DNA from: Betaproteobacteria bacterium
GTDB lineage: Bacteria > Pseudomonadota > Gammaproteobacteria > Burkholderiales > Casimicrobiaceae
Reading direction: 5' to 3'
DNA length: 7,167 nucleotides
Assembly (NCBI GenBank): GCA_005889025.1
Contig: VBCZ01000098.1
Span: 1 to 7,167, forward strand
Under the pieces are notes generated by a model that was given only the letters and a program-made list of their open reading frames with translations, had not been told where the DNA came from and ran no database searches. The position numbers and the translations under genes are program-made. This document shows, one piece after another, positions 1-4,814 of this stretch (the stretch's first letter is position 1; the number at the start of each line of letters is the position of its first letter).

Positions 1-13
1 AGATCGTTGGCGC

Positions 14-910
14 CTACTGAACGTTCAACAGGTTCGCGGGCGAGTATTGGTCGGTCAGGACGCGCGTGCCGGCGGGCCAGTCGCGAGCGCTGGAAAACAT
101 CGGAAGCAGCCATTCAGCGGTCGTACCTGTGACCGCAAGTCGATTATCGACGGAACTCGCATTGCTTGTAACGATGCCTTGCGACGGCAGCCCATCGAGC
201 TTGACCAGAATGACGCGATTGGCGTCCTTGAGATTGTAAAACCGCCCAAAGACGGCTTCGTAGGTGGCCGATTCGTGGGCGTAGAGCCGACTGTTGGAGA
301 ACGTGTTCGCGGCCAGTACGCCGTCGGGTTGCATGACGGCCTTTACTTCCTGCAGAAACTCTCGCGTGAGCATGTGCTCGGGGATGTATTCGTGGTCGAA
401 AGCATCGAGCAGCACCAGGTCGTACTTCGTGCCTGATCGTCCCGCCCTTTTGACGAAGACGCGACCGTCTTCTTCGATGACATGGACGTTGGGGCCGGGG
501 CGAAAGTCGAAATATTTTTGGGCGACGCGAATGACCGCCGCATCGACTTCGACGACGTCCATGTCGATGTCGGGATAAAGACGCTGAAGCGCGCCGGGCA
601 GCGTTCCGCCTCCGAGCCCGATAACCAGCACGCGTTTCGGATTCGGTGTGAGATAAAGGCTTGCGAGCATCATCTTGGTGTAGGCGAAGACAAGCTTCGA
701 GCGGTCGTTCAGGAAGATGCAGCTTTGCCGGCTGCCTTGGTAGAAGCGAGAGAACTTCATGCAGCGCTCGCCGTCCTGTTCCGTCACGGTGACGTTCCGG
801 TACAACGATTTTTCCGTGTGCAGCACGACCTCGGAGAGCGCGCCGCGAGCGCCAAGCAACGCGCCGAGCGTCGCTGCGATCAACAGTACATGCAAATGAT
901 TAGAACGCAC
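14..910 (-). CDS. Spermidine synthase-fold protein (SpeE-like, probably not a classical aminopropyltransferase)
   Basis: A 298-residue protein of the spermidine synthase/methyltransferase fold. The nucleotide-binding loop is visible as VLVIGLGGGTLPGAL (94-108), followed by the acidic strand end VVEVD (119-123), a second acidic site EEDGRVF (146-152), and YDLVLLDAFDHEYIPEHMLT (163-182). True spermidine synthases carry an aspartate-rich D-x-x-D-P type catalytic loop at this last place; here it reads DAFDHEYIP, so polyamine synthesis is doubtful and the substrate is unknown. Residues 7-25 are hydrophobic and probably form the last membrane helix (or an N-terminal anchor) of a unit normally fused to the preceding membrane domain. 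The start is GTG at 910, supported by GGAAG seven nt upstream; it overlaps the end of the membrane-protein gene (900-1496) by 11 nt, which points to translational coupling. Family call is confident, biochemical role is not. Confidence 0.85.
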   Translation of the reverse strand: MRSNHLHVLLIAATLGALLGARGALSEVVLHTEKSLYRNVTVTEQDGERCMKFSRFYQGSRQSCIFLNDRSKLVFAYTKMMLASLYLTPNPKRVLVIGLGGGTLPGALQRLYPDIDMDVVEVDAAVIRVAQKYFDFRPGPNVHVIEEDGRVFVKRAGRSGTKYDLVLLDAFDHEYIPEHMLTREFLQEVKAVMQPDGVLAANTFSNSRLYAHESATYEAVFGRFYNLKDANRVILVKLDGLPSQGIVTSNASSVDNRLAVTGTTAEWLLPMFSSARDWPAGTRVLTDQYSPANLLNVQ

Positions 911-1496
911 TTCGTGGCTTCCAGCCTATGCCGATCGCGGCGAGGATCGCCGAAATCACCGCCAGCGTCCAGATGATCTGGTTGATCTCGAGATAAAGGA
1001 CTAGATAGAACGCAGTCGAAATGGTTCCCGCCGCGGAGCCGAAAGTCGAAACGAAGTAGAGCTGGCCGGCGTTGCGCCCGCTGAGCCGCGTCTCTTGGAC
1101 GAGCAGTCGGACCGCATACGGTGACACCATCCCTGAAACGACGGTGGGAACGAAGAACAGCAGCGTCGATGACAGCAGTGAACCGTAGCGGGGATCGCGG
1201 ACAAGCTCGAATATGCGATCGAGCGCGGAGTCGCCGGCAATCGCCACCGGAAGCGTCGCAAGCGCCGCGAGCCCCAGCATCACGGCCAGCTTTCGCAACG
1301 AAGGAGCGCGCGTAGAAAGACGGCCCCCGAGAAGGTAGCCGATCGACAGCGCAAGCATGAAGATCGTGATCACGCCGCCCCAGACATAGATGCTGCTGCC
1401 GAAGTTCGGCGCCAGGATGCGACCGCTCAACAGCTCGATCGCCATCACAAAAAAGCCGGACCAGCCGGCAATCGCAAACACCAAAAAGCGGAACAA
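900..1496 (-). CDS. Integral membrane protein, membrane half of fused membrane/spermidine-synthase family
   Basis: A 198-residue, strongly hydrophobic protein with about six predicted membrane helices (roughly 4-24, 36-57, 68-88, 104-124, 146-168, 172-190). It shows the conserved pattern of the membrane domain of the 'spermidine synthase with membrane domain' proteins: an early glutamate in a helix (MAIELLSGRILAPNFGSS, 18-35), a Trp-Gly pair (VWGGVI, 38-43), a Ser-Pro in helix four (SGMVSPYAVRLL, 121-132) and an AGQLYFVSTFGSAAGT segment (143-158). The partner synthase-like domain is the next gene downstream (14-910), overlapping by 11 nt, so the two probably act as one membrane complex. The start is TTG at 1496, chosen because GGGGAG lies 5 nt upstream and the family homology begins immediately. 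The 190 nt between this start and the end of the next gene (1497-1686) hold no gene or clear terminator that I can see. Substrate is unknown; transport or lipid/polyamine modification are only guesses. Confidence 0.8.
   Translation of the reverse strand: MFRFLVFAIAGWSGFFVMAIELLSGRILAPNFGSSIYVWGGVITIFMLALSIGYLLGGRLSTRAPSLRKLAVMLGLAALATLPVAIAGDSALDRIFELVRDPRYGSLLSSTLLFFVPTVVSGMVSPYAVRLLVQETRLSGRNAGQLYFVSTFGSAAGTISTAFYLVLYLEINQIIWTLAVISAILAAIGIGWKPRSAF
918..922 (-). promoter_or_regulatory. Ribosome binding site deciding the GTG start at 910
   Basis: The minus strand reads GGAAG followed by 7 nt and then GTG at 910. It lies inside the 3' end of the upstream membrane-protein gene, as expected for coupled genes, and is the reason for preferring this GTG start. 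Confidence 0.55.
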
Positions 1497-1501
1497 GGTA
1501 G

Positions 1502-1507
1502 CTCCCC
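1502..1507 (-). promoter_or_regulatory. Ribosome binding site deciding the TTG start at 1496
   Basis: On the minus strand GGGGAG stands 5 nt before TTG at 1496. This near-consensus Shine-Dalgarno supports an uncommon TTG start for the membrane-protein gene. Confidence 0.6.
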
Positions 1508-1686
1508 GAAAGACAGGACCGCAGCGATTGTGCCGTAACGGGCGCTCGGGTGTCGGCGGAACGAAACGAGGAGCCGGGACCGGCGCGGGCCTGGCCGATT
1601 GGAAAAAGCAAAAACGTCAGGTGGGCGCCGAATCAACTGCCATCAGCAAAGACGGCGGCCAGTCGGGTTGCAGCAGCGCGCGCGGT

Positions 1687-2319
1687 CTAGTCCTGGTGAA
1701 ACACGACCGAGAACGGACGCGGCAGCATTTGCAGGTCGTTGACCATGCGAACCCGGACAAACGAGCTCAACTCGCGAAACGCGGCGCGTATCTCAGCGGC
1801 GCCCTCGGACTTGCTGGCGAGGCGCCCCCAGCGGGCTCGGCGAGAAGCCGCGCGAGCACGCACGACGATACCGAGAGGAAGCTCGCCCAAGTGCTGGTCT
1901 CGGCTCATGTAGCGGCCGAAAGGGGCGAGAGCTTCAATTTCCAGAGGATTGCGCGACCACTCCGGGTTGATGCGGGTCGCCAGCTCACAGGCCTTGCCCA
2001 GTAACAGCTTCGCCCGCGATCGCGAAAGAGGCTCGACGACCCGCGCGCAGGCGAACTCAAAAAAGCGCTCGGTCAGGCGATAATCATCCGGTGCGTTGGC
2101 GCGGGGTTCGAGCAAACCCTCCGCAACGAAGCCCGCAACGAGTTGCTCGCCCAACACGGTATCGGTTCCGAAGTCCTGGCGCAGACATCGAGCGTTGACC
2201 TGAGCCCTTTCCGGCGGCAGCCCCGCGACCCGCGCCAGCACGCGGTCCGTGGCGGCCCGCAAAAGGAGCGGGTTCATACCAAAGTATTTGCGGTGGGTGA
2301 CGAGAGTGAGGGGTTTCAT
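1687..2319 (-). CDS. Hypothetical protein, winged-helix plus degenerate nucleotidyltransferase-like domain
   Basis: A 210-residue protein if started at the ATG at 2319; an upstream in-frame start at 2373 would add 18 residues that look like translated A+T-rich promoter DNA, so the shorter form is preferred, although its Shine-Dalgarno is weak. The N-terminal half (about 10-90) alternates short helices with the phrase GEQLVAGFVAEGLLEP and looks like a winged-helix module. The C-terminal half contains EIEALAPFGRYMSRDQHLG followed by ELPLGIVVRARA. This recalls the nucleotidyltransferase pattern FGSYL...LGDxDLGV, but the GS pair is GR and the D-x-D is E-x-P, so metal binding and catalysis are probably lost. 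It lies 190 nt upstream of the membrane/synthase pair and is transcribed the same way, with no obvious terminator between. That it is a real gene is well supported by its length and G+C-rich codon use; the family assignment is from pattern memory and moderately uncertain. Confidence 0.65.
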   Translation of the reverse strand: MKPLTLVTHRKYFGMNPLLLRAATDRVLARVAGLPPERAQVNARCLRQDFGTDTVLGEQLVAGFVAEGLLEPRANAPDDYRLTERFFEFACARVVEPLSRSRAKLLLGKACELATRINPEWSRNPLEIEALAPFGRYMSRDQHLGELPLGIVVRARAASRRARWGRLASKSEGAAEIRAAFRELSSFVRVRMVNDLQMLPRPFSVVFHQD

Positions 2320-2637
2320 CGTAACCGATAGACCAAGTATCCAAAGAGGATAATGACAATAGCATATTGACAAACCCGATAGGGAATTTTTTCGTTAGTC
2401 AAATTGCCACTTCGACCGGGCTGATACCTATCCAGAAAACGACGTGGGATAGTCTTTTTGTATCTGCGTCGCCTAGACACGGTTTTTGTGACAGTACGCG
2501 ATCGCCCTAGTTTGGACCTTTCTCGAACTCGAACTGATTGCTACGCTACTATGGGCTATTGGAACCATTTATATGCTCACGCTCGGAACAGACCCCCGCC
2601 GCAAGGTATTCGCGGACAAGCAAGACTCGACCTTGCA
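2320..2637. other. A+T-rich divergent spacer between the hypothetical gene and the hydrolase gene
   Basis: The part next to the leftward gene is much poorer in G+C than the flanking genes (22 of 60 bases in 2341-2400, against 47 of 60 in 1801-1860). It probably carries promoters for both directions. A perfect TTGACA sits at 2367-2372 on the plus strand, but no good -10 box follows at 16-18 nt. On the minus strand TTGTCA at 2367-2372 precedes a TATCCT-like box at only 15 nt. TGACAA occurs twice, 14 nt apart (2354 and 2368). In-frame codons continue upstream of the hydrolase ATG (TTG at 2458, ATG at 2551), but the translation there resembles no part of the hydrolase family. No RNA gene is recognised. 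Confidence 0.5.
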
Positions 2638-3597
2638 ATGAACGATTGCAGCAACAATTTCCCTTATTCGGTTAAAAGAACGCCAGTCCACTTTTCGACT
2701 GTTGACGACGCACGTCTAAACGGGACGTGGTTTGCCCCGGATCACCCAAAGTTCTCGCCTTCTGCGTTAATAGTTGTCCTGTGCGGCGCCGGAATCCCGG
2801 CAAAGTTTTACCATCGGATGGCCAATTTTCTCACTGAGCGTGATGCTGCAGTACTTACCTTTGATTACAGGGGAATTGGTGAATCGCGCGAAAATAATAT
2901 TCGAACGATCCAGTCCGGGATGGAGTCTTGGGCTGAATTTGACGTCGGCGCTGCACTACGCGAGGCAATGGCGAAGTTCCCCAACATGCCGCTGAACGTA
3001 ATAGCTCACAGTGTGAGTGCGCTATTGGTCGGTGGGACTCCTCTCGCCTCGCGCTTATCTCGGCTTGTCTTCTTTGGACCTCACACTGGATATTGGCGCG
3101 ATTACGGGCGCCGATGGCGTCCGTTGCTGGACCTGACGTGGCATATTTTCATGCCCGCGTTGACTCGAATATTTGGGTACTTTCCGGGGCGTGTTCTCAA
3201 ACTCGGGGAAAATTTGCCGCGTCGCGTGGCGTTAGACTGGGCGAGCCGCCGTCAAGCTGCACTTATCGCATCACCTGAAGGCGAGCGGCGTTTCAGAACA
3301 CTACTCTCCAGCTTCTGCAATGTGCGCGCCGAAACGCTCGCGCTCTCGCACCGACTGTTGGCGATGTACTCGAACTTACGGGTTATTCACCGGGTTACGA
3401 GTCCGGCTGCATTCGGACGTCGTCGCCTCGGGCACCTAGGTTTTCTAAGACGACCCGTCGGCGAATTCTTTTGGAACCAAGCCGCGGAGTGGCTGATTCC
3501 TACCTTCCGCAAGACGAACATGTCTCATTTTGGGCCTTGCCGTTTTTGCGAGAAATTCCAAGGGGCCAACGCCAACACCTCGTCGGCTACAGGCTAG
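2638..3597 (+). CDS. Alpha/beta hydrolase-like protein (COG4757-like), possibly inactive
   Basis: A 319-residue alpha/beta-hydrolase fold protein. Recognisable stretches in order: LIVVLCGAGIPAKFYHRMA (44-62, oxyanion-hole strand and loop), AAVLTFDYRGIGESR (70-84), a Met-x-x-Trp-x-x-x-Asp helix (95-102), the nucleophile elbow VIAHSVSALL with S125, HTGYWRDYGRRWRPLL (149-164), GYFPGRVLKLGENLP (180-194), and RLGHLGFLRR (263-272) with the probable catalytic H266, then FFWNQAAEWL. Two oddities stand out. The elbow is A-H-S-V-S instead of the family's G-H-S-x-G. The segment between about 230 and 240, where relatives have a strand followed by an Asp-Asp catalytic-acid loop, is shortened, and no such Asp is visible. 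The last 30 residues look unlike the family. ATG at 2638 is chosen because family similarity begins just after it; longer forms from ATG 2551 or TTG 2458 are possible. It precedes rpfF in the same direction, but a 299-bp spacer with promoter-like signals separates them. The product may be a divergent hydrolase or a decaying gene. Confidence 0.7.
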   Translation: MNDCSNNFPYSVKRTPVHFSTVDDARLNGTWFAPDHPKFSPSALIVVLCGAGIPAKFYHRMANFLTERDAAVLTFDYRGIGESRENNIRTIQSGMESWAEFDVGAALREAMAKFPNMPLNVIAHSVSALLVGGTPLASRLSRLVFFGPHTGYWRDYGRRWRPLLDLTWHIFMPALTRIFGYFPGRVLKLGENLPRRVALDWASRRQAALIASPEGERRFRTLLSSFCNVRAETLALSHRLLAMYSNLRVIHRVTSPAAFGRRRLGHLGFLRRPVGEFFWNQAAEWLIPTFRKTNMSHFGPCRFCEKFQGANANTSSATG

Positions 3598-3612
3598 TTA
3601 GGCGCAGTTCGG

Positions 3613-3659
3613 CGAGTTGCCAAACTCGAAGCGCTGGGGATAAGACGGACTAAGCGCTT
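3613..3659 (+). terminator. Two adjacent stem-loops after the hydrolase stop (possible terminator without T-tract)
   Basis: Immediately after the hydrolase stop a perfect 6-bp stem with a 4-nt loop is seen (CGAGTT-GCCA-AACTCG, 3613-3628). It is followed directly by a 7-bp inverted repeat, AAGCGCT (3629-3635) with AGCGCTT (3653-3659), around a 17-nt loop. The right arm is part of the palindrome AAGCGCTT. No run of T follows, so this is not a canonical intrinsic terminator; it may end or stabilise the hydrolase transcript or be incidental. Confidence 0.3.
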
Positions 3660-3721
3660 GTATTGAGGCGCGAACGGGACAATCCCAACAGAAGTCCGCT
3701 TGTAGCAGGCTTATTGTACAC

Positions 3722-3736
3722 TACGTATCGTACGTA
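3722..3736. promoter_or_regulatory. Doubled TACGTA palindrome, possible operator
   Basis: TACGTA occurs twice separated by TCG (3722-3727 and 3731-3736). Each copy is a perfect 6-bp palindrome, and together they make both a direct and an inverted repeat with centres 9 bp apart. It lies 161 nt upstream of the rpfF start in A+T-rich DNA. A regulator-binding site is a plausible but unproven reading. Confidence 0.3.
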
Positions 3737-3780
3737 AGAATCTAGATCAATTTTTAACCCCGAGTAAACCCTGCAGTTTT

Positions 3781-3810
3781 TTGTCACAAGTTAATGCAAA
3801 TTGGTAGCTT
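3781..3810 (+). promoter_or_regulatory. Candidate sigma-70-like promoter for rpfF
   Basis: TTGTCA (3781-3786, five of six matches to TTGACA) is followed after 18 nt by TAGCTT (3805-3810, a weak -10). The region is A+T rich (21 of 60 bases are G or C in 3781-3840). A start near 3817 would give a leader of about 80 nt and place the first arm of the inverted repeat at the transcription start. An alternative -35, TTTACA at 3810-3815, has only poor -10 partners. The promoter assignment is tentative. Confidence 0.3.
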
Positions 3811-3812
3811 TT

Positions 3813-3868
3813 ACACAAATTGTTTGCCACAATGCTTTCGCCCTCCGACGTCACACCACAATTTGTGT
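3813..3868. repeat. Exact 11-bp inverted repeat upstream of rpfF, paired operator candidate
   Basis: ACACAAATTGT (3813-3823) and ACAATTTGTGT (3858-3868) are exact reverse complements separated by 34 nt, with arm centres 45 bp apart. Each arm contains a nine-base odd palindrome, ACAA-A-TTGT or ACAA-T-TTGT, so it could bind a dimeric regulator by itself. The core CAAATTG also occurs at 3797-3803 and, within the rpfF coding start, at 3945-3951. The second arm ends 28 nt before the rpfF ATG. This suggests two operator sites for a repressor or activator of rpfF, or a long-looped hairpin in the leader. Confidence 0.45.
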
Positions 3869-3880
3869 TCGTATACCGCT

Positions 3881-3886
3881 AGGGAG
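3881..3886 (+). promoter_or_regulatory. Ribosome binding site of rpfF
   Basis: AGGGAG lies 10 nt before ATG at 3897. This favours the ATG over in-frame non-ATG starts further upstream (an open frame extends back to 3801 through the inverted-repeat region), and places the start just before the family homology. Confidence 0.65.
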
Positions 3887-3896
3887 AAAAAGAACC

Positions 3897-4814
3897 ATGA
3901 ACGCCGCCGCCGAAGTCCGCTATTTCCCGCAAACTCAATTCAACCAAATTGAAACGCGCTTCGATCCGGAGTTTGGCGTTCTTTGGGGCCTGATGTCCCC
4001 GAAGCCCCGACCGACTTTCAATCCTTCGCTCCTCGCGGAATTGCGGGGATACGTCGACAGCATCATTCAGCCGGGTGGGCTCATCTGGCATGAGGGGCGT
4101 CAAGAGGTCATCAACTATGCAGTCATCGCCTCGAAGGTGCCAGGCGTCTTCAGCCTTGGCGGTGATCTTTCCTTGTTCCGCCTGGCGATCGCAAACCAAG
4201 ATAGGAACATGCTCGTTCAATACGGGCGCAAATGCATAGACAATCTTTTTCCTTGGTCGAGAAACTGCGACTTGCCTTTGACAACCATCGCTTTAGTGCA
4301 AGGGGATGCCCTCGGTGGTGGGTTCGAGTGTGCACTGTCTGCGTCTGTCCTAGTGGCCGAAGAATCAGCTCGGATGGGCTTCCCGGAAATTCTTTTCAAT
4401 CTGTTCCCGGGAATGGGGGCGTATAGCTTCTTGGCGCGGAAAGTGGGACGTCGAGTTACTGACGAACTGGTAACGAGTGGAAATATGTATACCGCGCGCC
4501 AGCTGTACGATCTAGGAGTAGTCGATGTTCTCGCCCCGGACGGATTGGGTGAAGCGACACTTTATAGCTTCGTTCGTAAACACGCCAGAACGCCTAATGG
4601 GCGGCGTGCGCTCGAGATGGTTCGCCGAGAAGTAGAACCTGTGACGCATGAAGAGCTCATGCGAATCGTCAACATTTGGGCCGACGCGGCCTTACGTTTG
4701 AGTGAGCGTGACCTTCGAATGATGGAGCGGCTGGTACGGGCCCAAAGCAGAAGTGCGGAAACGCTGGTGGACGTACCAATAGCGACGGTAACCCCGCTGC
4801 AGCGGGTGGGCTAA
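3897..4814 (+). CDS. rpfF: RpfF, DSF-type cis-2-unsaturated fatty acid synthase (crotonase fold)
   Basis: A 305-residue enoyl-CoA hydratase/isomerase-superfamily enzyme. Known RpfF proteins act in the cytoplasm on 3-hydroxyacyl-ACP, dehydrating it to the cis-2-enoyl form and releasing the free fatty acid signal by thioesterase action. The pattern is diagnostic: FSLGGDLSLFR (85-95) for the first oxyanion loop, GDALGGGFECALS (136-148) with catalytic E144, and FPEILFNLFPGMGAYSFLAR (162-181) with E164. The 20-residue spacing of the two glutamates matches E141/E161 of Xanthomonas RpfF. The Leu/Phe-rich NLFPGMGAYS region is typical of DSF synthases rather than of beta-oxidation hydratases. Length is slightly above the usual 285-290 residues, partly from a C-terminal tail rich in Val, Thr and Pro. 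Its stop overlaps the convergent rpfC stop by 4 nt. In Xanthomonas the RpfC receiver domain binds and restrains RpfF at low cell density; the same may apply here. No RpfB-like acyl-CoA ligase lies beside it. The upstream repeats suggest transcriptional control as well. Confidence 0.93.
   Translation: MNAAAEVRYFPQTQFNQIETRFDPEFGVLWGLMSPKPRPTFNPSLLAELRGYVDSIIQPGGLIWHEGRQEVINYAVIASKVPGVFSLGGDLSLFRLAIANQDRNMLVQYGRKCIDNLFPWSRNCDLPLTTIALVQGDALGGGFECALSASVLVAEESARMGFPEILFNLFPGMGAYSFLARKVGRRVTDELVTSGNMYTARQLYDLGVVDVLAPDGLGEATLYSFVRKHARTPNGRRALEMVRREVEPVTHEELMRIVNIWADAALRLSERDLRMMERLVRAQSRSAETLVDVPIATVTPLQRVG

Noticed and set aside
482..976. Plus-strand open frame of 164 codons
   Set aside because: It is antisense to the spermidine-synthase-like gene, whose motifs are clear, and has no recognisable domain or good ribosome site.
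880..1611. Minus-strand open frame of 243 codons in another frame
   Set aside because: It overlaps the six-helix membrane protein on the same strand and reads as Arg/Cys-rich, hydrophilic shadow sequence.
1390..2004. Plus-strand open frame of 204 codons
   Set aside because: It lies opposite the better-supported minus-strand membrane-protein and hypothetical genes, has low-complexity Arg/Ala/Gly-rich composition typical of antisense reading in G+C-rich DNA, and shows no family pattern.
2367..2372. Perfect TTGACA as a plus-strand -35 box
   Set aside because: No acceptable -10 hexamer occurs 16-18 nt downstream, so I did not call a promoter.
2428..2459. Stem CTATCC...GGATAG followed by TCTTTTT, resembling a plus-strand terminator
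   Set aside because: The stem is only 6 bp with a 13-nt loop, and no plus-strand gene lies upstream to terminate; it is probably chance.
2458..2637. Extended N-terminus of the hydrolase from TTG 2458 or ATG 2551
   Set aside because: The 60 extra residues show no family similarity, and I see no clear Shine-Dalgarno for the TTG; the fold begins after ATG 2638. The longer form from ATG 2551 is not excluded.
3801..3896. Upstream extension of rpfF by 32 codons
   Set aside because: It would translate the inverted-repeat region, lacks an ATG and ribosome site, and goes beyond the family N-terminus; ATG 3897 has AGGGAG 10 nt upstream.
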